DNA from: Aradus depressus
Taxonomy: Eukaryota > Arthropoda > Insecta > Hemiptera > Aradidae
Reading direction: 5' to 3'
Assembly (NCBI GenBank): GCA_963662175.1
Contig: OY759221.1
Coordinates: forward strand, 24,725,027 to 24,789,026
DNA: 64,000 nucleotides
Under the pieces are notes generated by a model, which made no database searches, was not told the origin of the DNA, and saw only the letters and a program-made list of their open reading frames with translations. Each line of letters begins with the position of its first letter. Position 1 is the stretch's first letter. The translations under genes and the position numbers were made by a program. Below are positions 51,895 to 62,282 of this stretch, piece after piece.

Positions 51895-52040
51895 TCAGTA
51901 GGTTTTTAGGGTGGCTTTTGGAAATGAATGGATCTAAAATGCTTGGTGCTATCTCTCCTTCTTCCGAGGGAACTCGTAACGTCGCGACGTTACGACGCAT
52001 CGTAACGTAAATAATCTAAACTTGAAACCATAAAACTTTT
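51895..52040. other. Unassigned spacer
   Basis: Contains the palindromic GTAACGTCGCGACGTTAC at 51977-51994. Nothing else recognised. Confidence 0.4.
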
Positions 52041-52135
52041 TCGTCGGTAAATCATCATCGGTAAATCACCGGCAATGTACTTCCTCAGTGCGAATTAATC
52101 TTTTGTTGTTAATTTTAGACTAATTGACCTTTTTG
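52041..52135. repeat. FB1 left end
   Basis: CATCGGTAAATCACCGGCAA, TGTACTTCCTCAGTGCGAAT. A 14-bp part of the terminus (GTCGGTAAATCATC) is duplicated just upstream. Confidence 0.65.
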
Positions 52136-52139
52136 CATA

Positions 52140-52585
52140 ACATCAATGCATAACATCACCTCATTCATCATTTTCACTATATTCTATTAAAAAAGCGTGT
52201 TTTTAGAGTTACACTTAGTAAATTGGATATGAATAATATTTTCGTTTAATAAATTTTTCGAGGAAAAATTTCCTTGAAAGAACGCAATTTTTTGTTGATT
52301 ATTTAGATTGTTATTTATCTCTTGCAATTTCGTGTCTATACGTAACCTTTCTCCGCAACCGGTTGCGGTTGGATGATTTTCGCATACATTATACAGGAAC
52401 ACATAAATATTACAATACTCCGTTCCAATTGAGATGAATATATTATTATATTTGAAGACCATTGCTATTATATCGGCCATTGGTGAGGAGGTAATGGTTA
52501 AAATAATAAAAAATTTTAAGTACCTATAAATGCATTGATGTTCAAAATTAATAGTTTTTGAGAAAAGAATGGATGTCTGTTAAAA
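52140..52585. other. Unassigned spacer
   Basis: A 97-codon minus frame (52187-52480, starts MADIIAMVFKYNN) shows no recognised domain and has AT-driven composition. Confidence 0.3.
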
Positions 52586-52589
52586 AAAA

Positions 52590-52900
52590 AAATCACTGGC
52601 AATGTACTTTCCCAGCACGAATGAATCAACCGTTGCTTTCCTTTTGAAATCAATTCATCGATTTGCTTGAAAATCGATAGGTGTCTTATTAGGGACTTCT
52701 GAATCATCAGACTAAATTTTATTTTGATACAATCTTTACATCGACAGTTTTTAAAATTTTTGAGTTAGGCCTTCTCCTCTGATCCTCCATTTCCCTGAAA
52801 ATTTATAGATATCGTTCTTATGGGGTTTTGGTTTCAGATTTCAAATGGTGTGTCAATATATTAATTCTATCATAAATTATCGCGTTACAGACATATATAG
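52590..52900. repeat. FB1 left end and arm
   Basis: ATCACTGGCAATGTACTTTC, CCAGCACGAATGAATCAAC, then one unit (TTCTGAATCATCAGACTAAA, TTTCAGATTTCAAATGGTGT). Confidence 0.65.
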
Positions 52901-53004
52901 AATACCCTTTCAATAACAGACACGTAACAAAAATGTTTGTTTTGATTTTAAACGCAAGGATCTGGAAGAATTTTTTAAATCCAAGACCAAAAAATTGTTG
53001 GCTC

Positions 53005-53373
53005 TAATTGAATGTAATTGAACTTTGGTCCGTCAATACCTTTGGATATAAATTGAACGTAATTGAACTTTGGTCCGTCAATACCTCTGGATATATTGAA
53101 CGTATATGAATCTTGGTCCGTCAATACCTCTGGATATATTGAACGTAATTGAACCTTGGTCTGTCAATACGTCTGGATATATTGAACGTAATTGAACCTT
53201 GGTCCGTCAATACCTCTGGATATATTGAACTAATTTTAATTTTGGTCCGTCAATACCTCTGGATATATTAAACGTAATTGAATCTTGGTCCTTCAATACC
53301 AATGGGTCGGTGTATTGAACGTAATTGCCAATCCTTGGTCCGTCAATACCTCTAGATATATTGAACGTAATTG
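53005..53373. repeat. 43-bp minisatellite
   Basis: About eight units of TTGGTCCGTCAATACCTCTG then GATATATTGAACGTAATTGA with length variants. Confidence 0.9.
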
Positions 53374-53379
53374 AAAATA

Positions 53380-54400
53380 TCACAGAACTTCCTATATCCT
53401 TCGGATACGCGACGAAGCAAAAATTAAAATCTGAATAATAAGGTGGAAAAAGAATACTCCCTTGAGAATAAATTATATATTTTCAAAAATATAATCCTTT
53501 AGGATTCTCAAATAAAAAGTTGACTTCTGACTCACGCTAAAGATTAATATAAAAACCAGTTTTGACTGAAGATGAGTTTTAATATCCTTGAATTAAAATT
53601 TATTATTTTCTTTTATTTTGAATTATTTTTTTATTTGCATTTTAGCTCGAGATATAGTTCATTAACTGCAATTTATTAGTTATCACTGTACACATTGTAT
53701 GTTTTTATATGAAAACATAGTATCATTTACTTCTTTTGCGTTTTCATATTTTTTTAAGGATGATATCATGGCATATGTAACTGCATTCCATAGATCGTCG
53801 GTGATTTTACAAAACATCTTAATTGCAACTTGTTTTTTTATGAAAATATAAATTTGGTTGACGTCAAATCTACCATAATTTTTTCAAATGTTTCCTTAAT
53901 TTTTGCGAAAAGGGTTGGTTTTTTGGTAAAGTCGTAAATTAAAAAAAAAGTTTCCTTATGAAATTTCTGAATAATAAAGCAGTCAAATTTGAAATGGGGC
54001 CAACGTGCTTAGAGTTATAGCGTCTCGAAGAGTTATACTTTCTCTAACTACAAAAAAATATATGTATTAATCAACGACTATTTAATAACTATGATAGTCT
54101 GGAAGTTGTAGGTAAATAAGTGAAAAATAAAAAAATAATATGAGGAACAAGTGTTGAACAATGGTACACTGAAATACCACAAGGGATCAGTATGGTGTGT
54201 TAATATTTTAACAATATTTATCGGATGTATTGAACGAATGATGTAATAGAAAGAGTAAGAGATCCGGCTTGTGGTCAATAAAAATAAACAGAATTTCTGC
54301 CAAGATTTCAGCACCGAGTGTGCTTTTTTCAGGGTTTGTCTTATCATACACCATTTTCAATGAGTACGCTACACTTAAGAAAATATATAATAATAAAAAA
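53380..54400. other. AT-rich spacer
   Basis: No gene recognised. An 89-codon minus frame (54078-54347) is AT-driven. Confidence 0.4.
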
Positions 54401-54401
54401 A

Positions 54402-54640
54402 AACTGAGCTCAAGATCGCGGGTTCGAAATCCGGCCGAGGCTTTCAGGTTTTTTATCTGGGAGGTGAAAAAACCTTGAGCACTCCTTCCTTCGGATGGGA
54501 CGTTGAGCGATGGTCCCGAGTCTATACGATGTCAGGTACTAGTTAACCCCCACCCTAGTTAAATAAACATTTAGGACTCCTGCAGTAGAGTCGGGCTCAT
54601 ATCCACCAGAGCTCTGGTAGTATGCGATATGACGGAAAAT
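54402..54640 (+). repeat. SINE-1 subfamily B copy
   Basis: Head remnant CTGAGCTCAAGATCGCGGGT with B box GGTTCGAAATCC, a clear subfamily B hairpin (AGGTTTTTTATCTGGGAGGT then GAAAAAACCTTGA) and body. Tail missing. Confidence 0.8.
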
Positions 54641-54724
54641 CCCGTGAAAAAGGGGACAGAAAATACTCCCATATATATTGTGAAATAGGCAATATTTTTA
54701 AAAAAACATACGTTTTTCTTTATA

Positions 54725-55070
54725 GGTTAGGTTAGGTTTTATGACTCATGCCCGGGCTTTAACAACTAGGTCATATCGCCTACTACCAGAGCGCTCTTTC
54801 GTCACTCTGGTGGACATGAGCCCGACTCTACTGTGGGAGTCCTAAATTTTGCCTACCCTAAATTTTTATTCATCTAGGATAGGGGTCTTTAACGAGTACC
54901 TGACATCGTACAGGCTCGGGACCATCGCTTAACGTCCCATCCGAGGGACGGCGTGCTTAAGTTTATTTTACCTCCCAGATAAAATAAACTAAGGGCCTCG
55001 GTCGGGCTACGAACCCACGACCTTGAGCTCAGAAGTCAAGCACGCATACCACTGAGCTACCGGCGCCCTC
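54725..55070 (-). mobile_element. SINE-1, full length
   Basis: Antisense copy from two AGGTT repeats to head GAGCTACCGGCGCCC. Exact TSD TTTTCTTTATA (11 bp) at 54714-54724 and 55071-55081. Confidence 0.9.
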
Positions 55071-55084
55071 TTTTCTTTATATTT

Positions 55085-55680
55085 TTATTAAGTGTTTAAC
55101 AAAATCTCTGCATATATTTTATGTCGAAATTAATTTTTTTAATGTATATTATTCATATTACCATCTAACATCGATCGTCTGCAGAAAAAAACGTTTATTT
55201 TTTACTCTTCACTGAACTATAATTGTAATATAAAATATATTTTTGAAAAACTTGTTTTTTTTATTATTTTTTATTTAAAAAAAAAATTAATATATTGCCA
55301 GGTATTTTGGAAAGAAAGGTCATTTGAAAAACAATACTTTATCCCGTATTCATACATATACCATGGTCAGGGTATGTTTCACAGGGCCTTCAGGTCATAC
55401 GGAAGAAACCTCGTTCATTTCATGTATTTCTATCAGATTGTTGGTCCTCCGGCCGGATCATCAATTACACACTGGAAAGTTGAAATTGTTTAATAACTGA
55501 ATAGAAATACCCGAGACCCTGAAAAAGGGGAAACACCATTTTTTGTGAGTTACCAATTTTTTGTTTTTTGGAAGACTTTTTTCCCCTGATCAGGGAGAGG
55601 GTTGAGGTGGGGGTAGAAGGGGTTGAAGTGAACTGAGTGGTCTAAATACCCTTCTGTTTGGTTGGTAGCATTAGAGGGAG
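55085..55680. other. Unassigned spacer
   Basis: Nothing recognised. Confidence 0.35.
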
Positions 55681-55684
55681 GAAA

Positions 55685-56275
55685 AGTCGTCGTTGAATCA
55701 CCGGCAATGTACTTCCTCAACACGATTTAATCAACTAAGTGTTTGCTCCCAATTGACCAATCTACATCCAATTGACCGTTTTGGGTAAAAATAAATATTT
55801 GACTTACACCGGGACTTCTGAATCCTCGTCCTGAATTTCGTGATACATTGGCAGTTATTAGAGTTTCTGTGTTGAGCACTCCCCCCCTCCTCACTAATCC
55901 ACCTCTTTCGTTTGGCCGATTTAGCTGAAATTCAATAGGTGCCCTCCTCATGAGGAGTTGGTTACACATTTACAATTTCGTGTCGATACTCTCATTACAT
56001 CGGCAGTTATTAGAGTTTTTATTTTAACCCCTTCCCCCGTAATCCCCGCTTCCCATTGGCCGATTTAGCTGAAAATCAATTAGTCTCATCCTTGTGGAGT
56101 TTTGGGTACTTATATAAAATTTCATGCCGATACATTCATTACATCAGTTAATAGAGTTTTTATTTTAACCCCTTCCTCCGTAACCCCACCTTTTCTTCGA
56201 CAGATTTGGCTGAATATCGTCGTCCTTATGGGGTTTTGGGTATACATATGAAATTTTTTGTCGATACATTCATAC
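55685..56275. repeat. FB1 left arm with three to four tandem units
   Basis: Terminus GTTGAATCACCGGCAATGTA, then units marked by TACATTGGCAGTTATTAGAG (55849), CATTACATCGGCAGTTATTA (55993) and CATTACATCAGTTAATAGAG (56137). The spacing is 144 bp. Centre and right arm are missing. Confidence 0.8.
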
Positions 56276-56286
56276 ATGTATCTGGG

Positions 56287-56520
56287 AGGGCGCCGGTAGC
56301 TCAGTGGTATGCGTGCTCGTTTTCTGAGCTTAAGTTAATAGGGTTCGAAACCTGGCCGAGGTCCTTAGTTTATTTTATCTGGGAGATAAAATAAACTTAA
56401 GCACGCCGTCCTTCGGACGGGACGTTAAGCGATGGTCCTGAGCCTGTACGATGTGAGGTACTCGTTAAAAAACCCTAATCTAGGTGAATAAAAATTTAGG
56501 GTAGGCCAAATCTGGAGTTA
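56287..56520 (+). mobile_element. SINE-1, 3'-truncated
   Basis: Complete head (GGGCGCCGGTAGCTCAGTGG; B box GGTTCGAAACC), hairpin and body to TTTAGGGTAGGCCAAATC. The last ~110 bp and tail are missing. Confidence 0.85.
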
Positions 56521-56615
56521 TCGTATTTCTAGACACACACACAACTGAGCCTATGTACTCTAGCAGCATGTACCCTTCAGTTGATTCAGCAGTGGGGAAT
56601 ATTATCCATATATTA

Positions 56616-56840
56616 GGTTAGGTTTTATGATTCATGCCCGGGCTTTAACTACGAGGTCATATCGCCTACTACCAGAGCGCGCTTTCGTCACTCTGGTGGA
56701 CACGAGCCCGACTCTACTTTGGGAGTCCTAAATTTTGCCTACCCTAAATTTTTATTCACCTAGGGTAGGGGTCTTTAACGAGTACCTGACATCGGTACCA
56801 TCGCTTAAGGTCCCATCTTTAGGGAGCTACCGGCGCCCTC
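56616..56840 (-). mobile_element. SINE-1 with internal deletion and exact TSD
   Basis: Antisense tail and body join directly to the last 13 bp of the head (GAGCTACCGGCGCCC). Hairpin and B box are deleted. TSD TTATCCATATATTA (14 bp) at 56602-56615 and 56841-56854. Confidence 0.9.
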
Positions 56841-56855
56841 TTATCCATATATTAG

Positions 56856-57375
56856 AACTTTAGATTTAGACATTCTACACCTCAAATTCACTACCAAGGA
56901 TGATAATGCAGTCATTTTTTCTGATCCTATTCCCTGCGGTAAGGTTTATTAAAATATGCGCAAAATACTTTTTTTTTTTCCTTGATTAACATATTCGCAT
57001 ATTCGGATGTCTTCTCTAATATTAAAATAGTCCTAATTTTTTTAGCATTACTTATAATTAAATAATTATCTTCATTTTTATTTGCATTCCATGATTTGTT
57101 ATCATTGCAAAAACAGATCGGATATTTCATGCCATATTTGGCATCAGAATGACTTTGGATTCAGTTTGTTAAATCATAAAATACCGTTTTGAGAACACGC
57201 ATTTTAGAGTCGCAGAAAAAAAAAAAAAAAAAAAAGAAAATGGCAAGGTTTTATGAAGGTCAGTCGGCGATGTCAACATTCTTTAAGGATTTAATTTTTT
57301 TAATTAAAGAATATCATGGGATTTTTGATCTTGTTTATACATTTGTCTAATTTATACAATTAGTGTAGAAGGTTA
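56856..57375. other. AT-rich spacer
   Basis: Nothing recognised. Confidence 0.4.
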
Positions 57376-57384
57376 CATAGCGTT

Positions 57385-58785
57385 GGTCATGCGGTTAGTA
57401 ACATTGAGAAGGTTAGTAACGTTATCTGCCCCGGTTAGTAACTTTGGGAAGGTTAGTAATGTTATCTGCCCTGGTTAGTAACTTTGAGAAGGTTAGTAAG
57501 GTTATCTGCCCCGGTTAGTAACTTTGAGATGGTTAGTAACGTTATCTGCCCTGGTTAGTAACTTTGAGAAGGTTAGTAACGTTATCTGCCCCGGTTAGTA
57601 ACTTTGGGAAGGTTAGTAATGTTATCTGCCCTGGTTAGTAACTTTGAGAAGATTAGTAACGTTATCTGCCCTGGTTAGTAACTTTGAGATGGTTAGTAAC
57701 GTTATCTGCCCCGGTTAGTAACTTTGAGAGAGTTAGTAACGTTATCTGCCCCGGTTAGTAACTTTGAGAAGGTTAGTAACGTTATCTGCCCTGGTTAGTA
57801 ACTTTGAGAAGGTTAGTAACGTTATCTGCCCCGGTTAGTAACTTTGGGAAGGTTAGTAATGTTATCTGCCCCGGTTAGTAACTTTGAGATGGTTAGTAAC
57901 GTTATCTGCCCTGGTTAGTAACTTTGAGAAGGTTAGTAACGTTATCTGCCCCGGTTAGTAACTTTGGGAAGGTTAGTAATGTTATCTGCCCTGGTTAGTA
58001 ACTTTGAGAAGGTTAGTAACGTTATCTGCCCCGGTTAGTAACTTTGGGAAGGTTAGTAATGTTATCTGCCCTGGTTAGTAACTTTGAGAAGGTTAGTAAC
58101 GTTATCTGCCCCGGTTAGTAACTTTGAGAAGGTTAGTAACGTTATCTGCCCCGGTTAGTAACTTTGAGAAGGTTAGTAACGTTATCTGTCCCGGTTAGTA
58201 ACTTTGAGAAGGTTAGTAACGTTATCTGCCCCGGTTAGTAACTTTGTGAAGGTTAGTAATGTTATCTGCCCCGGTTAGTAACTTTGAGATGGTTAGTAAC
58301 GTTATCTGCCCTGGTTAGTAACTTTGAGAAGGTTAGTAACGTTATCTGCCCCGGTTAGTAACTTTGGGAAGGTTAGTAATGTTATCTGCCCTGGTTAGTA
58401 ACTTTGAGAAGGTTAGTAACGTTATCTGCCCCGGTTAGTAACTTTGAGAAGGTTAGTAACGTTATCTGCCCCGGTTAGTAACTTTGAGAAGGTTAGTAAC
58501 GTTATCTGTCCCGGTTAGTAACTTTGAGAAGGTTAGTAACGTTATCTGCCCTGGTTAGTTACTTTGAGAAGGTTAGTAACGTTATCTGCCCCGGTTAGTA
58601 ACGTTATCTGTCCCGGTTAGTAACTTTGAGAAGGTTAGTAACGTTATCTGCCCTGGTTAGTTACTTTGAGAAGGTTAGTAACGTTATCTGCCCCGGTTAG
58701 TAACTTGGAAAAGGTTAGTAATGTTATCTGCCCCGGTTAGTAACGTTATCTGCTCCGGTTAGTAACATTACCTACTTTATCGGGT
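57385..58785. repeat. 40-bp satellite array, about 35 units
   Basis: Unit GGTTAGTAACTTTGAGAAGG plus TTAGTAACGTTATCTGCCCC. Unit variants (GGGAAGG...AAT, GAGATGG, CTGG versus CCGG) recur in fixed order: 58021-58200 reads as 58341-58520, and 57861-58060 as 58261-58460. This shows block duplications of 8-10 units. Related to the 39-bp array at 16.5 kb. Confidence 0.95.
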
Positions 58786-58799
58786 GAGTAAGTTGTCTC

Positions 58800-59105
58800 T
58801 TGAAATGAAATGAAAAGAAATTTTATTACTCTGGGACCGAGGTCCTTTAAGGATAAATACATATTGAGTCAAAAAAAAAAAATGAAACAATGAAATAAAG
58901 TATCAGTATGACGTACAAAGAAATAAATACAAAAGTAAATAAATTATAGCTTCAGTGGAGAAAAACTAGACAATAATAAATATAAATAAATAAAAAATTA
59001 ACATGAAAATCATAAAATTAACAGCTTAATTATGAAAAACAAAGGAGATACAAAATTATAAAACTCCAATTTAAAGAAATAAAAAATACATAGAAAAAAC
59101 CTTAA
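58800..59105 (-). repeat. Retroelement 3' end with TTTCA tail, copy 2
   Basis: Reverse complement of the end at 24900-24935: GAAATGAAATGAAAAGAAAT then TTTATTACTCTGGGACCGAG, continuing AT-rich. The two tails share the CTCGGTCCCAGA core. Confidence 0.6.
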
Positions 59106-59218
59106 AATTCTTGTCCATCATAATCACTAAGGAAGTTTATAATTGTACTCCATGTTTCTCCTACAAATGTTATATTAATTTGTTGATCACTCATCATTTC
59201 GAAATGTGATTTTTCACT

Positions 59219-59415
59219 TGCAACCATGCAACTGAAACCGTTTTGCAACTGGGAAGCACGATCGCACGCAACCAGTTGGCAACTGATTTCAAATCGGTCT
59301 CATTTGGCGGACCCTCACTACCTTACATGGGCAAGGTCGCAAAACAGTTGCGCGCGCAACTGGTTTGCAACTTGAGTTTCAAAACAGTTGCACCGTGTGC
59401 GGACGGCCTTAAACG
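59219..59415. mobile_element. Possible Harbinger-type terminal region
   Basis: Repeated GTTGCAACTG-type motifs, including ACAGTTGCGCGCGCAACTGG, end in CACCGTGTGCGGACGGCC followed by TTA. This is a style seen at ends of PIF/Harbinger-like elements. No matching opposite end was found. The 73-codon plus frame here is probably chance. Confidence 0.35.
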
Positions 59416-60185
59416 CCCAAATGAGTACTCATGCGATGAGGAAATAGCGTCTACAACTCATTGAAGGGAAGCATTGTTGTGTGGTGGGTATTCTGGAAAT
59501 GTATGATGATATGGATGATTCTGCTAAGGAGGAAACTTTTGACAGGATACGAAGAGAAGACAGTGTGAGGTTAGGATATGATGCCTATAAAACATTTTCC
59601 CCCCATTTTGTAGGGTAACAAGATGATAGAGATTATGGATGAGGGACATAATGGCCTACCGTGGAAGATGTCTGAGAATTTTCGAGGTTAATAAATCGTG
59701 ACCTGGGGATTTACGAAAAGGAAGATGTTGAATCATGCACTGCATTTCACAAGAGAGGGAGAGATGGTGTCAGCTGCTTTTCAATATGATCATCGATTAT
59801 GAACGGATAAGGAGTAAATATGCTTAAATAAACAATTAATGTTACGTTGGAGGGGTGGAAAGTCAGAAAAGTGTAACAATTTGTGACAAGGGGGGAGGAG
59901 AGAAGCTTTATGATTTGCGCTTGGCCCTGAATTCGGAACAAGATGGATTATGTTTTTGATTCATGTCGGTAAGAAACAATAGATATCGTGAGCTAGATAT
60001 CAGATTTCCACCCAACCCAACCAATCATTTACAACTGTCCATTACACCTATCAAAAACAAAAACCAATTGTTACAACATTTTTAATATATTTACGTAACA
60101 CAAGTATATGAAACCTTTGATTCAACTGACCTTCAAAAGAGGCCAAAACATGTGAGCGTTCACTTTATGAAAAACTTTAACCAAG
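59416..60185. other. Unassigned region with a coding-like patch
   Basis: At 59497-59610 the plus strand has an open, charged stretch (MYDDMDDSAKEETFDRIR) ending in a stop. It is adjacent to the possible transposon end and could be a gene scrap. No family recognised. Confidence 0.25.
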
Positions 60186-60189
60186 AAGG

Positions 60190-60465
60190 TCTGTAGGGGT
60201 AGCGTGCTTGCCTACTGTGCTCAAGACGACGAGTTCGAATCCAGCCGAGTTCCTTAGGCTTTTTTAATTGAGATAAAAAAAACTTGAGCTCGCCCTCCTT
60301 TGGATGGGGCGTTAAACAGGGGTTCCCGAATCAGTGCGGTTAGCTACTCGTTAAATACCTTTACCCTAACTTAAAGCTGGGTAGGGAAAATATAGGACTC
60401 CCACAGTAGTCAGGCTCATGTCCACCAACCACGAAAGAGTTCTCCGGTAACTGGCTACACAGATT
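60190..60465 (+). repeat. SINE-1 subfamily B, diverged
   Basis: Head with B box GAGTTCGAATCCAGCC, degraded hairpin (GGCTTTTTTAATTGAGATAA), body to TCATGTCCACCA. No tail. Confidence 0.75.
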
Positions 60466-60544
60466 TTTTTTTTTTTTATTCTGAAAAATACATTCTGTAC
60501 ATAATCTATTTCGGAAGTGTGGAGAGTTAATAAAATAGTTCTGG

Positions 60545-61230
60545 AAAAAGTCGTCCGTGAATCACCGGCAACTTCCCCATAACGAATTAATCAATTAACA
60601 TTTTGCTCTTCCTCCAAAATCAGTCGACCGTTTGCGCTAATATTCAACAATTGACTTGGGGGCCCTGGTAGCTCAGTGGTATGCGTGCTTACCTTCTGAG
60701 CTCAAGATCGTGGGTTTGAAACCCGACCGAGGCCCTTAGTTTATTTCATCTGAGAGGTAAAATAAACAAGCACGCCGTCCTTCGGATGGGACGTTAAGCG
60801 ATGGTCTCGAGTCTGTACGATGTCAGGTACTCGTTAAAGACCCCTACCCTAGGTGAATAAAAATTTAGGGTAGGCAAAATTTAGGACTCCCACAGTGGAG
60901 TCGGACTCATGTCCACCAGAGTGACGAAAGAGCGCTCTGGTAGTAGGCGATATGACCTCATAGTTAAAGCCCGGGCATGAGTCATAAAACCTAACCTAAC
61001 AGTTGACTTACATAGGGGCTCCTAAATCTTCATATTAAATTTTGGGTCGATAAATTCATTACATCGGCGCTTATTAGGGTTTTTAATTCAGCCCCTCCCC
61101 TGAAACTCCCCTTTGACCGATTTGACTGAACATGAAAACATGACAATTCGTTGAAAACTCTACATCGATTGTTTAATCGATTATATAACTTTCCCTAGTA
61201 AATCCCCAGAAATGTACATCCCCAGTTCGA
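60545..61230. repeat. FB1 left end and arm, SINE-interrupted
   Basis: GTCCGTGAATCACCGGCAAC, CGACCGTTTGCGCTAATATT, then the SINE at 60658-61002, then ACATAGGGGCTCCTAAATCT and an arm unit. The uninterrupted relative is at 32105. Confidence 0.8.
60658..61002 (+). mobile_element. SINE-1, full length
   Basis: Head GGCCCTGGTAGCTCAGTGG, B box GGGTTTGAAACCC, body, tail AACCTAACCTAAC. TSD TTGACTT at 60651-60657 and 61003-61009. The unoccupied FB1 relative at 32.2 kb confirms the insertion point. Confidence 0.9.
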
Positions 61231-61234
61231 GTTT

Positions 61235-61937
61235 TTGTGTTAAGCCACCATCCTCTGATCCTCCCTTAAGTCGATTTCATTGAAAATCGGCCGGTTTTGT
61301 CGTTCGGAAAACATGAGATTCCAGTGACCGATTACTTTAATATTAAGACCAAGTAAATCGTAAACAAATAATTTTCAAATGAATAGTCTGGAGAAAAAAA
61401 AAAAAAAAAAAAAGAATCCGTTGTCAGGTGCTTGCTGGAGTATAGTTATATCTTTCTTCTTGGAGTATAGTTATATCTATTTCTGAAAGATCTCTCTCAT
61501 CGCCCTTCGACCTCATTCCCTTAATCCTGTGAGGCCTGTGATGGTTACACAACTATCTAAAAGTAGTTTTTCATTTTTGACTAAGGTTTGACCACTCGGA
61601 TGTGGAGGGGTCTGTTGGGTCATTAATTCTGTTTGACAGGACGTATTTAGAGGGTGCCTCGCCGCATGATTGTCTACGTGGCTTTCAATGCGTACCCTTC
61701 AACCCTGACCTAAAAATCAGCTGTGAAGAATAGCTTTCTTACTAACATCCTGTCTGATTCTTACCTCCTTTTAAAGTATACATTTGACTTCAGGCAACTT
61801 GATTGAAATTTCAGTCTTTTCCATTGTTTAATTTTGTGCAAAATTGCCATCGATCCTATTGGAAGTGAACGTGACATACGATGTCATTCTCTTCAGGGCT
61901 ATATAGACGTTTTTTGTTTTAACATTATATATTTTTA
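61235..61937. other. Unassigned region, moderate GC
   Basis: An A run at 61397-61413, then about 480 bp less AT-rich than the flanks without recognised repeats. The phrase GGAGTATAGTTATATCTWT occurs twice near 61440. No gene recognised. Confidence 0.3.
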
Positions 61938-61951
61938 AATTATATATTTTT

Positions 61952-62268
61952 AAATAAGTAATTAGATTTATCAGTCCAACATAATTTTTTTATTTATACC
62001 ACAACTAGTTTCGGCAATTTGCCATCTTCAGGTGGTGAATCTTTCTAAAGAAGAGGTCAAGGGACACGTTCGAGTATCATCAGTGTCCAGCTGGTCCCTG
62101 ATGAAACTCGAACGTGTCCCTTGACCTCTCCTCTAGAAAGATTCACCACCTGAAGATGGCAAATTGCCGAAGCTAGTTGTGGTATAAATAAAAAAATTAT
62201 GTTGGACTGATAAATCTAATTACTTATTTAACAAGTTAGTCCACTACATCTGCCTACCACCAAGTAAT
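61952..62268 (-). mobile_element. Foldback element D with hammerhead-like core
   Basis: Palindrome with ~125-bp arms (AAATAAGTAATTAGATTTAT near 61952 to its mirror near 62230) and an unpaired extension to 62268. AATTATATATTTTT (14 bp) flanks it at 61938-61951 and 62269-62282. The left arm, read on the minus strand, has the most complete core: stem I ACCAC/GTGGT (62032-62036 with 61998-62002), CTGAAGA (62025-62031), extra T, stem II GGCA/TGCC, intact GAAA (62009-62012), stem III with CTAG, and a GTT cleavage-site triplet. The right-arm copy has GAAG instead of GAAA. Confidence 0.7.
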
Positions 62269-62282
62269 AATTATATATTTTT

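Noticed and set aside
57385..58785. CRISPR-like array
   Set aside because: Units are 40 bp head-to-tail with no spacers, in a eukaryotic repeat context. It is a satellite.
9447..61002. tRNA genes at the SINE heads (e.g. near 10440, 46104, 54430, 60660)
   Set aside because: They have box B and part of box A but do not close a cloverleaf, are followed by a conserved SINE body, and are bounded by target duplications.
62080..62110. CTGATGA near the centre of foldback D
   Set aside because: The following sequence cannot form stem II; the true core is in the arms.
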